Assembly (NCBI RefSeq): GCF_003051105.1
Contig: NZ_QAOO01000001.1
Coordinates: forward strand, 1-64,000
DNA: 64,000 bases
Source: Nitrosomonas nitrosa
GTDB lineage: Bacteria > Pseudomonadota > Gammaproteobacteria > Burkholderiales > Nitrosomonadaceae
Direction: 5' to 3'
The notes under the pieces are model-generated. The model saw only the letters and a program-made list of their open reading frames with translations. It was not told where the DNA came from and searched no databases. The first letter of the stretch is position 1, and each line of letters begins with the position of its first letter. The position numbers and the translations under genes were made by a program. Shown in pieces: positions 8,120 to 17,556 of this stretch.

Positions 8120-8689
8120 ATGAAAGAGAAGAGCCTCTTGTCAGAAGCACGTCAAATTCAGCTTGCAACCGAATTGGTCAAGCTAGGTGCTAGATTGCAG
8201 GTTTTGGAAGCCAATACGAAATTGAGCCGTGAGCGGCTGGTAAGGCTATACAAAGAAATTAAAGGGGTTTCACCCCCCAAAGGCATGCTGCCGTATTCCG
8301 AGGACTGGTTTACCAGCTGGCAGCCTAACGTGCATTCTTCGCTATTCATCAATATTTACAACTATATGGTTAAGTATGCGCATGTACAAGGCATCGATGC
8401 CATCATAAAAAGCTACAAGCTCTACCTGGAGCATATTGAAATCAATCAGCTTCCGCGTGTTCTGAGCTTGACACGGGCTTGGACCCTGATGCGTTTCCTG
8501 GAAAGCAAAGTGTTGTGCGTAACGCCTTGCGTCGAATGTAATGGCAATTTCATCGTTCATAGCCTGGAAGTCCATTCTCACCATGTTTGCGGATTGTGTC
8601 ATGTGCCTTCCCGTGCGGGTAAAACCAAGAAAGTGGAGGCTGCTGCAACAGAAGAAGCGGTTGAGGGTGATCATGAGCATGCAGCTTGA
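8120..8689 (+). CDS. flhC: Flagellar master regulator subunit FlhC
   Basis: 189 aa from ATG 8120 with GGAGAAG upstream. FlhC supplies the zinc site and most DNA contacts of the FlhD4C2 activator. The four zinc-binding cysteines stand at residues 137, 140, 157 and 160 (PCVEC and CGLC), the same positions as in E. coli. The body contains the family segment RLVRLYKEIKG followed by PPKGMLPYSEDWF. The C-terminus is a low-complexity Ala/Glu tail with Lys (KTKKVEAAATEEAVEG), variable in the family. It forms an operon with flhD; the cytochrome c gene begins 145 nt downstream and may be separate. Confidence 0.95.
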   Translation: MKEKSLLSEARQIQLATELVKLGARLQVLEANTKLSRERLVRLYKEIKGVSPPKGMLPYSEDWFTSWQPNVHSSLFINIYNYMVKYAHVQGIDAIIKSYKLYLEHIEINQLPRVLSLTRAWTLMRFLESKVLCVTPCVECNGNFIVHSLEVHSHHVCGLCHVPSRAGKTKKVEAAATEEAVEGDHEHAA

Positions 8690-8834
8690 CCGGCAGGGTA
8701 GACAAGCAGGATAGTCATAAACTGAGATGTCATAACCAAAAATTAAACTTAATACTACAAACGTATCCTTATGTGATAATTTATATCCGTAAGCTGTCAT
8801 GGATCGTTCTGCATATCCACTAGGAGGAATGAAG

Positions 8835-9401
8835 ATGAAAATGCTGATTGCGGGTTTGTTAGCAGCAGTATTGGCGCTGGTATACGTGGTGATCGACACC
8901 GGAGTTTACAATATGGCCGCTACCGAGAAACACTGGGCCATTACCGAGAAGGTGATCACTTGGGTTCGTGAAAGCTCGATCAGAGCCCGTGCGGAAGATT
9001 TGGTACCCCCTGTCTTGGAGGAATCCATTATTCTGGATAAAGGGGTATCGCATTACAACGCGATGTGTATCGGTTGTCATCTGGCGCCAGGTTATTCGAC
9101 TACGGAATTGGCCACGGGGCTTTACCCACAAGCGCCTCTATTCTACGAAAGAGTACCCGTGACGGATGAGGAAGACAAAAAATATCTCATCAAGAAATAC
9201 TTTTGGGTAATCAAAAATGGAATCAAAATGACAGCCATGCCTGCCTGGGGGTTGACCCATGATGACGAGTCGATTTGGGCAATGGCACATTTAGTGCAAA
9301 GATTACATGGCATGACCGCTGAACAATACACAGCATTAGTGAAATTACATGGTGATGATGCCGATGACGATCATCACCACGAGGAGGCTGCTCGAGAATA
9401 G
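8835..9401 (+). CDS. Membrane-anchored mono-haem cytochrome c with a His-rich tail
   Basis: 188 aa from ATG 8835, chosen over ATG 8829 because AGGAGG (8822-8827) leaves 7 nt to 8835 but only 1 nt to 8829. Residues 1-25 form a signal anchor (MKMLIAGLLAAVLALVYVVID). One haem site, CIGCH, lies near residue 77 and is followed by the acidic EEDKKY; a probable axial Met is in TAMPAWG near 136. This is a class I cytochrome c layout. The C-terminus ends DDADDDHHHEEAARE, a possible metal-binding tail. Its electron partner is not evident from the context. It may be transcribed alone or with flhDC. Confidence 0.8.
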   Translation: MKMLIAGLLAAVLALVYVVIDTGVYNMAATEKHWAITEKVITWVRESSIRARAEDLVPPVLEESIILDKGVSHYNAMCIGCHLAPGYSTTELATGLYPQAPLFYERVPVTDEEDKKYLIKKYFWVIKNGIKMTAMPAWGLTHDDESIWAMAHLVQRLHGMTAEQYTALVKLHGDDADDDHHHEEAARE

Positions 9402-9615
9402 CGAGGGTGAGTCTAGTTGAGTTGGATTTTTCGATCATTTGAGGTGAATAGTCGTTCTATTTAACGAAAAGGATCGGAAAATCCAGCCATCCAGGCTCGT
9501 TCGCTGTAGATTAGTCTCGGACAGCCTCCGGGGGATATGCTGATGGATCAAATTAGTGGTATGCGCGATACAGTAGCAGACGGAATTGATTGCATCTGCA
9601 AGCTCGATGCGTATT
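9402..9615. other. Intergenic between convergent cytochrome c and glgX
   Basis: 214 bp with no clear gene. A 42-codon plus-strand ORF at 9537-9665 has a weak ribosome-binding site and overlaps the glgX end; it is not called. Confidence 0.35.
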
Positions 9616-11718
9616 TCATTGAGAAGCATGACGCAATATCACGACTGAACGGCTTTCTACCTTGATTCGGCTTGCTGCTTTAAGTGGTTTTTCATTCTCG
9701 TGCCAGCCGATATGGGTATCGAGCTCTTTTATCCAGCGTGTCCCCCACTGCGAGCCAGGCAGAACGAAAGTCAGTGCTTCGTGATGCGCGTTGAAAATTA
9801 CATAGAAATTATCATCTTTTACCGGCTCTCCACGTGGGTAGGGGTTAGGGATAGTCGCACCATTCAAGAATACACCCAGTGATTTGGCGTAGCCGAGTCC
9901 CCAATCTTCTTCAGACATCTGCTCGCCTTCGAGCGTAAACCAAGCGATATCCTTGACATCGCTGCCATGAATCGGCTGACCTTGGAACCAGTGCCGACGA
10001 CGGAAAACAGGATGTTCTTTGCAGTAGTGAATGAGCCGCTGACAAAAGGCGAGAAAATCTGTATCCGCATTTTCCCAGTCATACCAGGAAATTTCATTGT
10101 CCTGACAGTAACCATTGTTATTTCCTTGTTGTGTCCGGCTGATTTCATCGCCACCCAGCAGCATGGGCACGCCCTGGGACAGCAATAATGTAGTCAGGAA
10201 ATTTCGTTTTTGGCGGTTTCGTAGCTGGCGTATTGCCTTATCTTCAGTAGCACCTTCTTCGCCACAATTCCATGAACGATTATGGCTTTCGCCGTCCCGA
10301 TTACCTTCACCATTGGCATCATTATGTTTTTCGTTGTAAGAGACCAGGTCTTCTAAAGTAAACCCGTCATGCGCAGTGATGAAATTGATACTTGCATAGG
10401 GAAGGCGGGAGGTGTTTTCGTACAGATCGGAGCTGCCGGTAAAACGGGAAGCGAATTCGCCGAGTGTTTGGTCCTCACCCCGCCAGAAATCACGGATGCA
10501 GTCTCGATATTTTCCATTCCACTCGGTCCACACGGGGGGGAAATTTCCTACCTGATAGCCGCCTTCGCCGACGTCCCAAGGCTCGGCGATCAGCTTGACT
10601 TGGCTGATCACTGGATCTTGCTGGATGATATTGAAGAACGCCGAAAGCCGGTCCACATCGTGTAATTCACGCGCCAAGGTCGCGGCCAGATCGAAACGGA
10701 ATCCATCAACATGCATTTCCAACACCCAGTAGCGCAAGGAGTCCATGATCAGTTGGAGTACGAAAGGGTTGCGCATATTCAGGCTATTGCCTGTGCCTGT
10801 GTAATCTTTGTAATAGCGCCGATCATCACACAGGCGATAGTAATAGGCGTTATCGATCCCTTTGAAACTGAGCATCGGGCCGAAGTGATTCCCTTCTGCC
10901 GTATGGTTGTAGACGACATCCAGAATAACCTCGATGCCAGCGTGATGCAAAGTTTTGATCATTTGCTTGAACTCAGCGACTGCGGCACCTGGACGCTTCT
11001 GGTAAGCGTATTCGCTATGAGGTGCGAAATAACCGATCGAATTGTACCCCCAGTAGTTACGCAATCCCTGGTCGACTAAATGCTTGTCGTGAATGAAATG
11101 ATGGATCGGCATGAGTTCGATTGCCGTCACGCCAAGCTGCTTGAAATAATCGATAATCACAGGATGTGCCAATGCTGCATAAGTGCCCCGTAACTCTGGA
11201 GGAATTTCTGGGTGCCGGGCCGTGAGCCCTTTGACATGGGTTTCATAGATGATGGTTTCATGCCAGGGGATTTGTAGTCTTCGATCGCCATTCCATTCGA
11301 AGTGGGGTTGGTGCACGACACTATGAGGGACAAAGGGCGCGCTGTCCCGATCGCTGCGTATGTCGGGGCCTTTATCGAAGCAATAGGGAAAAACCGCTTC
11401 ATGCCACTTGACCTGGCCTTCAATTGCTTTCGCATAGGGGTCGAGCAGCAGTTTGGCGGGGTTGCAACGCTGCCCGTTGGTGGGTTCCCAAGGTCCATGA
11501 ACGCGAAAACCATAGCGTTGTCCGGGTTCGATGGAGGGTAAGTATCCATGCCAGCAATAGCCTGTTACTTCAGGTAAGTCGATACGGGTTTCAATCCCTT
11601 CTTCATCGAACAGGCAAAGCTCGACACGCTCCGCGATTTCGGAAAATATCGAGAAATTGGTACCGGAACCGTCATAAACAGCCCCTAGTGGATAAGGTTG
11701 TCCTGGCCATACTTTCAT
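9616..11718 (-). CDS. glgX: Glycogen debranching enzyme GlgX
   Basis: 700 aa, GH13 isoamylase-type. It hydrolyses alpha-1,6 branches of limit dextrin left by glycogen phosphorylase. The N-terminal starch-binding CBM48 domain spans about residues 8-110 (begins KVWPGQPYPLGAVYDGSGTN). The catalytic barrel covers about 170-570: first region VILDVVYNHTAEG, nucleophile in VDGFRFDLAATL, acid Glu in LIAEPWDVGEGG, and third acid in FITAHDGFTLEDL. The ending HIGWHEN... belongs to the C-terminal beta domain. It is the last gene of a minus-strand run after the oxidase and acnA, with 175 nt before it that may hold its own promoter. Confidence 0.94.
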   Translation of the reverse strand: MKVWPGQPYPLGAVYDGSGTNFSIFSEIAERVELCLFDEEGIETRIDLPEVTGYCWHGYLPSIEPGQRYGFRVHGPWEPTNGQRCNPAKLLLDPYAKAIEGQVKWHEAVFPYCFDKGPDIRSDRDSAPFVPHSVVHQPHFEWNGDRRLQIPWHETIIYETHVKGLTARHPEIPPELRGTYAALAHPVIIDYFKQLGVTAIELMPIHHFIHDKHLVDQGLRNYWGYNSIGYFAPHSEYAYQKRPGAAVAEFKQMIKTLHHAGIEVILDVVYNHTAEGNHFGPMLSFKGIDNAYYYRLCDDRRYYKDYTGTGNSLNMRNPFVLQLIMDSLRYWVLEMHVDGFRFDLAATLARELHDVDRLSAFFNIIQQDPVISQVKLIAEPWDVGEGGYQVGNFPPVWTEWNGKYRDCIRDFWRGEDQTLGEFASRFTGSSDLYENTSRLPYASINFITAHDGFTLEDLVSYNEKHNDANGEGNRDGESHNRSWNCGEEGATEDKAIRQLRNRQKRNFLTTLLLSQGVPMLLGGDEISRTQQGNNNGYCQDNEISWYDWENADTDFLAFCQRLIHYCKEHPVFRRRHWFQGQPIHGSDVKDIAWFTLEGEQMSEEDWGLGYAKSLGVFLNGATIPNPYPRGEPVKDDNFYVIFNAHHEALTFVLPGSQWGTRWIKELDTHIGWHENEKPLKAASRIKVESRSVVILRHASQ

Positions 11719-11893
11719 ATTTTTATTTTTTCTAGGTGGAAGAATTTATAATTTTGGTGCAATTAACCTTATATACTAACCTTAATAGCCCGATTCACGC
11801 TAGGGTTATAGATGCTGATTAAGTGACTATCATCCAAAAGGAGAAGGGATTGGGTTGAATTTTTTTTTGAGCTCATCATCACCTCTATGAATT

Positions 11894-13042
11894 TCAAAGA
11901 TAAACCGAACCATCGATATTATGTCGGCCTAGCTGCGTTATCTGTCGTTCTCCACAAAACGCCATGGTGATATCCAATTCATTGTGGATGATTTCAAGCG
12001 CCTTGGTAACCCCTGCTTCTCCCATCGCACCCAAACCATAGAGATAGGGGCGCCCAATATAGACTGCTTTGGCGCCGATTGACAGCGCTTTCAGTACATC
12101 CTGGCCGGAGCGAATACCGCCATCCATGTGAACTTCGATTTGATCGCCGACAGTATCGACAATACCCGCTAAGGCAGCAATGGAGGAGCGTGCGCCATCC
12201 AGTTGGCGGCCGCCATGGTTCGATACGATCAGCGCATCGGCACCAGACTGCGCAGCCATTTTGGCATCTTCTACATCCAGGATTCCTTTCAAGATCAGTT
12301 TGCCGCCCCACTTTTCCTTGATCCATTCCACATCGTGCCATGAGAGATGGGGATCGAATTGCTCGGCAGTCCAGGCCGATAAAGAAGACAAATCGCTGAC
12401 CCCACGGGCATGACCAACGATATTACCGAAACCGTGATGACGAGTACCGAGCATCTTCAGACACCAACGTGGCCGTGTCATTAGTTGCCAAATATGCTGG
12501 GGTGTCAATTTCGGTGGAGCGGAGAGATTGTTGCGGATATCCTTGTGACGTTGTCCGAGAATCTGCAGATCGAGGGTCAGTACCAAAGCAGTGCAGTGAG
12601 CCGCCTTGGCACGTTCGATCAGGCGTTCGATAAATCCACGATCGCGCATGAGATAGAGCTGGAACCAGAAGGGCTCCGTGGTTGCGCTAGCGACTTCCTC
12701 GATCGAGCAAATGCTCATGGTCGAAAGGGTAAAAGGAACGCCAAATTTCTCGCAAGCTCGGGCTGCCAGGATTTCACCATCGGCGTGCTGCATACCGCAT
12801 AAACCTGCTGGGGCGAGCGCTACCGGCATGGCAACTTTATAGCCGATCATTTTAGTTTCTAGCGATCGATCTGCGATATTGACCGCGATGCGCTGACGCA
12901 ATTTGATTTTCTGGAAATCGCTTTCATTTGCGCGATAGGTCGATTCAGTCCATGAGCCAGAATCGACATAATCAAAAAACATTTTCGGCACGCGTTGTTG
13001 TGCCAGCTTTTTTAAATCGTCGATACTGACTATTGGGTTCAT
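11894..13042 (-). CDS. lldD: FMN-dependent L-lactate dehydrogenase / alpha-hydroxy-acid oxidase
   Basis: 382 aa from ATG 13042 (MNPIVSIDDLKKLAQQRV); the longer ORF adds nine unconserved residues. The (beta/alpha)8 barrel of the LldD/glycolate oxidase family is clear: N-terminal YVDSGSWTE, FMN loop MPVALAPAGLCGM, ALVLTLDLQ, catalytic region SNHGGRQLDGA with the active His, HMDGGIRSGQDVLKAL, and GAKAVYIGRPYLYGLGAMG for phosphate binding. E. coli LldD feeds electrons from lactate to quinone. The substrate specificity here cannot be told from sequence; lactate is likeliest. acnA lies upstream in the same direction, 105 nt away. Confidence 0.85.
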   Translation of the reverse strand: MNPIVSIDDLKKLAQQRVPKMFFDYVDSGSWTESTYRANESDFQKIKLRQRIAVNIADRSLETKMIGYKVAMPVALAPAGLCGMQHADGEILAARACEKFGVPFTLSTMSICSIEEVASATTEPFWFQLYLMRDRGFIERLIERAKAAHCTALVLTLDLQILGQRHKDIRNNLSAPPKLTPQHIWQLMTRPRWCLKMLGTRHHGFGNIVGHARGVSDLSSLSAWTAEQFDPHLSWHDVEWIKEKWGGKLILKGILDVEDAKMAAQSGADALIVSNHGGRQLDGARSSIAALAGIVDTVGDQIEVHMDGGIRSGQDVLKALSIGAKAVYIGRPYLYGLGAMGEAGVTKALEIIHNELDITMAFCGERQITQLGRHNIDGSVYL

Positions 13043-13146
13043 TTTGTTTGGCTGTGTGAAGCAAAGCAACGCGTGCCCGATATTGTTCAGAAATCGAAGT
13101 TATTCGATCCATCGCATCGTGGGTTTTATCAGCATCCGTTTATTTT

Positions 13147-15999
13147 TTAACCGTTCATTAACTGTCTGAGTACGTAAGGTAATATGCCGCCATGACGGTA
13201 GTAATCGACCTCGATGGCGGTGTCGATACGGCAAAGCAGAGGGACTTCGCGTTGACTGCCATCTTTGTCATGTATGATCAGCGTGACTTGTTGCTGAGGT
13301 TGGATGGTGTCGATGCCTTGTATATCGAACAACTCATCGCCGGTAATGCCAAGGGCTTGTGCGTTGACGTTATCCTTGAATTGCAAAGGCAGCACCCCCA
13401 TGCCGACCAAGTTGCTGCGGTGGATGCGTTCGTAACTTTCCGCAATGACAGCTCTGACTCCCAGCAGTTGCGTTCCCTTCGCCGCCCAGTCACGGCTCGA
13501 ACCGGTACCATATTCCTTACCCGCAAACACTACAGTGGGAATGTTTTGTTTGATATAACGCATGGCTGCATCGTAAATCGACATCTGTTCGCCCTCAATG
13601 GCATCGTTGCCGCGATAGCGCGTGATACCCCCTTCGCTGCCGGGAATCATCAGGTTCTTGATGCGGACATTGGCGAAAGTGCCGCGCATCATGACATGAT
13701 GATTACCGCGGCGTGAGCCATAGCTGTTGAAATCGGCTTTGGTGACTTGGTTGGCAAGTAGGTAGGTGCCAGCCGGTGAGGTTTCTTTGATGGCCCCTGC
13801 CGGGCTGATGTGATCGGTGGTAACCGAGTCGCCGAAGATCGCCAATGCGCGCGCGCTGCGGATGCCACCGGCGCCACTTTCTGTGGCAGGTTGCAGTGTA
13901 AAATCCTGAAAGAAGGGAGGTTCTGCAATGTATGTAGAGTCCGGCCAGTCGTAGAGTTTACCTGTGACTGAGGTAATCTCGTTCCATAGAGGAAGATCTT
14001 TGGTGAAATCGCTATAGAGCTGACGGAAGGTATCGGCTTGAGTGGCAAATTTCATCAAGGATTCGACTTCCGCGCTGCTCGGCCAGATATCTTTCAGCCA
14101 AACGGGTTGATTATCCTTGCCCATCCCGATCGGTTCGGTGGTGAGATCCTTAAGCACGGTACCTGCCAGGGCATAGGCGACTACCAGCGGGGGGGAGGCA
14201 AGAAAATTGGCGCGGATGTTGGCATGAATTCTAGCCTCAAAGTTCCGGTTGCCGGATAGGACAGCGGAGCAGATGAGATCATCCTTGACGACACATTCTT
14301 CGATGATTTCTGGCAATGGTCCGGAATTACCGATGCAGGTGGTGCAGCCGTAGCCTGCCAGGTTGAAGCCAAGTTGTTCCAGATAGGGCATCAGACCGGC
14401 TGCATTGAGATATTCCGTGACAACACGCGAACCGGGTGCGAGCGAAGTTTTGATATGCTTTTTGACACTTAAGCCTTTTTCCACCGCTTTTTTGGCAAGC
14501 AAACCTGCGGCAATCAAGACCGTGGGATTGGAAGTATTGGTACAGGAGGTGATCGCAGCAATCAGCACGTCGCCATGATATAGCTCAAAGGGCTGAGTTA
14601 GCTTGCTATTGCCCTTGATCGTATCCTGGGTGGGGCGATTATTGACCAATTCGGCCAAGTTTCTTTCAGAACCCGGCGGTAGCGTGGCTTCATCTTGATT
14701 GATTGGGCTCGTGACACACACATCACTCTCCGGACAGCCTGATTCGCGTGGGGTATAGGCACGGCTGAGTTCTTCTGCTGGCTTGCCATAGCCATTTTCC
14801 GCCACGGGTTTGCTGAAAAGCTCGGTGAAGGTTGATTTAAGATCACCCAACGCAATGCGGTCTTGCGGTCGTTTGGGGCCGGCTAAGGACGGGACGATCG
14901 AACTCAAATCAAGATGTAGTTCTTGACTGTAATCAATCTGGCCCGTGCGGGGCATGCCATACAGCCCTTGTGTTTTGAAATAAATTTCAAAAGCTTGAAT
15001 TTCCCCGTCGGTTCGTCCAGTATTTCTGAAATACTGGAGTGTGGCATCGTCGACCGGGAAGAAGCCCATGGTTGCACCATATTCGGGTGCCATATTAGCG
15101 ATGGTGGCGCGATCTGGCAGGCTCAACGATGCAGCACCTTCACCAAAGAATTCGACGAATTTACCGACCACTTTCGCATTGCGTAACATTTCGGTGATAG
15201 TGAGAACCAGATCGGTGGCGGTGACGCCTTCTCGCAACTTTCCGGTCAGATTAACGCCGACCACGTCGGGTGTAAGGAAGTAGACCGGTTGGCCCAGCAT
15301 ACCCGCTTCTGCTTCAATCCCCCCTACGCCCCACCCAACGACACCGATGCTGTTGATCATGGTCGTATGCGAGTCGGTTCCGACCAGCGTATCCGGATAA
15401 ATCAAGCCATTTTTCTGATGCACGCCACGCGCCAGGTATTCCAAGTTAACCTGATGGACAATGCCGATCCCAGGAGGGACCACCCTAAAGGTATCGAATG
15501 CTTGCATGCCCCATTTGATGAATTGATAACGCTCTTTATTGCGGCGGAATTCCATTTCCATGTTGCGGGCGAGCGCATTTTTATCACCGTAATAGTCGAC
15601 CTGCACCGAGTGATCGACAACCAGATCGACGGGGACGAGCGGTTCGATCCGTTTAGGATCTTTACCCAGCCGCTCCGCGGCACTGCGCATGGCGGCGAGA
15701 TCGACCAATAGCGGAACGCCAGTAAAATCCTGTAGCACGATACGTGCGACCACGAACGGGATTTCATGAGTACGCGCGGCATTGGGTTGCCAACCAGCCA
15801 ATTGCGTGACATGGGCTTGCGTTATTTTTTGATCGTCATAGTTACGCAAAACTGATTCGAGAACGATACGGACCGAAACAGGCAGTCGTGAGATCATGCC
15901 AAGGCCTGCCTCTTCCAGTGCAGATAAGGCATAGTATCGGACGGATTGGCCTGTCGGGAGTTGCAGGGTTTTCAGTGTATTGAATAGCGTATGGGTCAT
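13147..15999 (-). CDS. acnA: Aconitate hydratase A
   Basis: 950 aa, longer than the usual 890 or so of AcnA/IRP1. It interconverts citrate and isocitrate through a [4Fe-4S] cluster. Cluster ligands are visible in [10 protein letters not shown] and [13 protein letters not shown]; other family blocks are [38 protein letters not shown], and [15 protein letters not shown] near the C-terminus. A segment of about 60 residues (about 403-466) after the substrate domain, rich in Pro, Ser and Glu, is absent from E. coli AcnA and accounts for the length. It is the first gene of the minus-strand run, divergent from the mutarotase gene; 109 bp between them hold both promoters. Confidence 0.95.
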   Translation of the reverse strand: MTHTLFNTLKTLQLPTGQSVRYYALSALEEAGLGMISRLPVSVRIVLESVLRNYDDQKITQAHVTQLAGWQPNAARTHEIPFVVARIVLQDFTGVPLLVDLAAMRSAAERLGKDPKRIEPLVPVDLVVDHSVQVDYYGDKNALARNMEMEFRRNKERYQFIKWGMQAFDTFRVVPPGIGIVHQVNLEYLARGVHQKNGLIYPDTLVGTDSHTTMINSIGVVGWGVGGIEAEAGMLGQPVYFLTPDVVGVNLTGKLREGVTATDLVLTITEMLRNAKVVGKFVEFFGEGAASLSLPDRATIANMAPEYGATMGFFPVDDATLQYFRNTGRTDGEIQAFEIYFKTQGLYGMPRTGQIDYSQELHLDLSSIVPSLAGPKRPQDRIALGDLKSTFTELFSKPVAENGYGKPAEELSRAYTPRESGCPESDVCVTSPINQDEATLPPGSERNLAELVNNRPTQDTIKGNSKLTQPFELYHGDVLIAAITSCTNTSNPTVLIAAGLLAKKAVEKGLSVKKHIKTSLAPGSRVVTEYLNAAGLMPYLEQLGFNLAGYGCTTCIGNSGPLPEIIEECVVKDDLICSAVLSGNRNFEARIHANIRANFLASPPLVVAYALAGTVLKDLTTEPIGMGKDNQPVWLKDIWPSSAEVESLMKFATQADTFRQLYSDFTKDLPLWNEITSVTGKLYDWPDSTYIAEPPFFQDFTLQPATESGAGGIRSARALAIFGDSVTTDHISPAGAIKETSPAGTYLLANQVTKADFNSYGSRRGNHHVMMRGTFANVRIKNLMIPGSEGGITRYRGNDAIEGEQMSIYDAAMRYIKQNIPTVVFAGKEYGTGSSRDWAAKGTQLLGVRAVIAESYERIHRSNLVGMGVLPLQFKDNVNAQALGITGDELFDIQGIDTIQPQQQVTLIIHDKDGSQREVPLLCRIDTAIEVDYYRHGGILPYVLRQLMNG

Positions 16000-16108
16000 G
16001 GTTATTCCTTCAGCAGGGTTCGATAATCGACAAATTGCGGTTTAGGTTTATGAAGTATGCGTTTGAGTTTATCATTCCAAACCTATTGCGACAAAAATAA
16101 GGTAAAAA

Positions 16109-17008
16109 ATGAATATTGAACAATTTAACGCGGATCATGGTATTGTGGGTCAGATCGAGTTTTTCGAAGGGCAGGGTGGGCTGCCTTTCATTCGTGCTAG
16201 CAATGCCAAGGCCAATGCGTTGATATCAGTTTATGCTGGCCAGGTACTTGCTTACCGGCCGGCGGGCAAGGCTGACGATTTGATGTTTCTCAGTGAAAAA
16301 GCTTATTATCAAGCAGGGAAAGCGATCAAAGGTGGCGTGCCGATTTGCTGGCCGTGGTTTGGCTCTGATCCCGAAGGAAAAGGACGCCCGGCCCATGGTT
16401 TTGTGCGTAACCGGATGTGGGATGTGATCGATACCGCGGTATCGGTCAATGGGGAGGCCAGGATTGTGTTGGGGTTGACGGATACACCGGAAACGCGATC
16501 TATCTGGCCGCATGCTTTCGTTTTGAGATTGGAAATCACCATCGGGGAGACGCTGGGTCTGGCGCTAATCACGCGCAATAGCGGGGATCAGCCGTTCAGC
16601 ATCACACAAGCTTTCCATACCTATTTCGGCGTCGGCGATATCCATCAGACGAGTGTATCGGGCCTGGAAGGCAAATCTTATATCGACAAGGTCGATGGCG
16701 GGCAACAAAAAATACAATCCGGGGCGGTAACGATAAACACAGAAGTTGATCGCATTTATCTGGATGTCGCGAATGAACTGGTTATTCACGATGCTGCGAG
16801 GAAACGCAACGTTCGAATCACTTCTCAAGGTAGCCGATCGGCGGTCATATGGAACCCTTGGGCAAAAATAGCGTCTGAAATGGCTGATTTGCAGGATGAT
16901 GATTACCTGCGCTTGTTATGTGTCGAAACAACCAATGCAGCGAGTGATGTCGTTACGATTCAGCCAGGCAGCGAATTTAGATTGACTGCGCAATACCGCT
17001 CTGAGTAA
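16109..17008 (+). CDS. D-hexose-6-phosphate mutarotase (YeaD family)
   Basis: 299 aa, family length. Galactose-mutarotase-like beta-sandwich, interconverting alpha and beta glucose-6-phosphate. Typical blocks: KGGVPICWPWFG near residue 75, HGFVRNRMW near 98 (His and Arg at the phosphate and sugar site), TQAFHTYFGVGDI near 172 (catalytic His), YIDKVDG, and the C-terminal VIWNPW with LCVETTNA (catalytic Glu). It is divergent from acnA. With glgX it fits storage-carbohydrate turnover, although they are not in one operon. A hairpin lies downstream at 17080-17109. Confidence 0.88.
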   Translation: MNIEQFNADHGIVGQIEFFEGQGGLPFIRASNAKANALISVYAGQVLAYRPAGKADDLMFLSEKAYYQAGKAIKGGVPICWPWFGSDPEGKGRPAHGFVRNRMWDVIDTAVSVNGEARIVLGLTDTPETRSIWPHAFVLRLEITIGETLGLALITRNSGDQPFSITQAFHTYFGVGDIHQTSVSGLEGKSYIDKVDGGQQKIQSGAVTINTEVDRIYLDVANELVIHDAARKRNVRITSQGSRSAVIWNPWAKIASEMADLQDDDYLRLLCVETTNAASDVVTIQPGSEFRLTAQYRSE

Positions 17009-17079
17009 TAGCAATATCAGCTACGTATGCCGAATGAGGCTGCATTGGTTTTTTTAAAGCCTTCCCATAACTGAAGCCT

Positions 17080-17109
17080 TCCCATAACTGAACGTATTCA
17101 GTTATGGGA
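17080..17109 (+). terminator. Perfect hairpin downstream of the mutarotase gene
   Basis: TCCCATAACTGAA, loop CGTA, TTCAGTTATGGGA: a 13-bp perfect stem. It is preceded by a second copy of the left arm (AGCCTTCCCATAACTGA at 17058-17074 and again at 17075-17091), so the arm can pair with either copy. No T-run follows. It may be a terminator remnant or an attenuator-like element in the rnk leader. Confidence 0.5.
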
Positions 17110-17142
17110 TCTCCAACGTTAACCCAATTCAATAGAGTGACC

Positions 17143-17556
17143 ATGAAAACTAAACCAAAAATAATAATTTCATCGCTCGATGCAGAAAGACTAGAAAATC
17201 TGATCGAATCATTGCCTGATCAAAGCTTTCCAGGTAAGAAGGAATTAGAAGTAGAACTGGCGAGGGCGGATGTCGTTGATCCCGAGCATGTTCCACCGAC
17301 CGTGGTGACCATGAATTCAACAGTCAGATTTAAAGTCGAATCATCATCTGAAGAATTCGAGTTGACACTGGTCTATCCAAAAGATAGCGATACGAGCGGT
17401 AGCAAGATTTCTATTCTTGCACCTGTCGGTAGTGCACTGCTTGGTCTTTCGCAAGGAGATGAGATCGAATGGCCAAAACCAGGTGGGGGCATGTTGCGCG
17501 TTCGTATGGAAGAGGTTATTTATCAGCCTGAGCGATCAGGCGAATATCACCGTTAG
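17143..17556 (+). CDS. rnk: Regulator of nucleoside diphosphate kinase (Rnk), GreA/B-like fold
   Basis: 137 aa from ATG 17143, matching the 136 aa of E. coli Rnk. The earlier frame from 17104 would translate through the hairpin region and is rejected. The N-terminal segment MKTKPKIIISSLDAERLENLI is the Rnk start. The C-terminal FKBP-like GreA/GreB domain shows VTMNSTVRF, ELTLVYP and ISILAPVGSALLGLSQGD, which ends in the family motif GDEIEWP. Rnk binds RNA polymerase near the secondary channel. Its last 41 bp overlap the end of ampD on the other strand. Confidence 0.9.
   Translation: MKTKPKIIISSLDAERLENLIESLPDQSFPGKKELEVELARADVVDPEHVPPTVVTMNSTVRFKVESSSEEFELTLVYPKDSDTSGSKISILAPVGSALLGLSQGDEIEWPKPGGGMLRVRMEEVIYQPERSGEYHR

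Noticed and set aside
9537-9665. 42-codon plus-strand ORF with a weak ribosome-binding site
   Set aside because: It overlaps the end of glgX on the other strand, has no recognisable motif, and its codons are not clearly biased.
15289-15711. Long ORF (140 codons) antisense to acnA
   Set aside because: It is a shadow of the GC-rich acnA frame; acnA is unambiguous.
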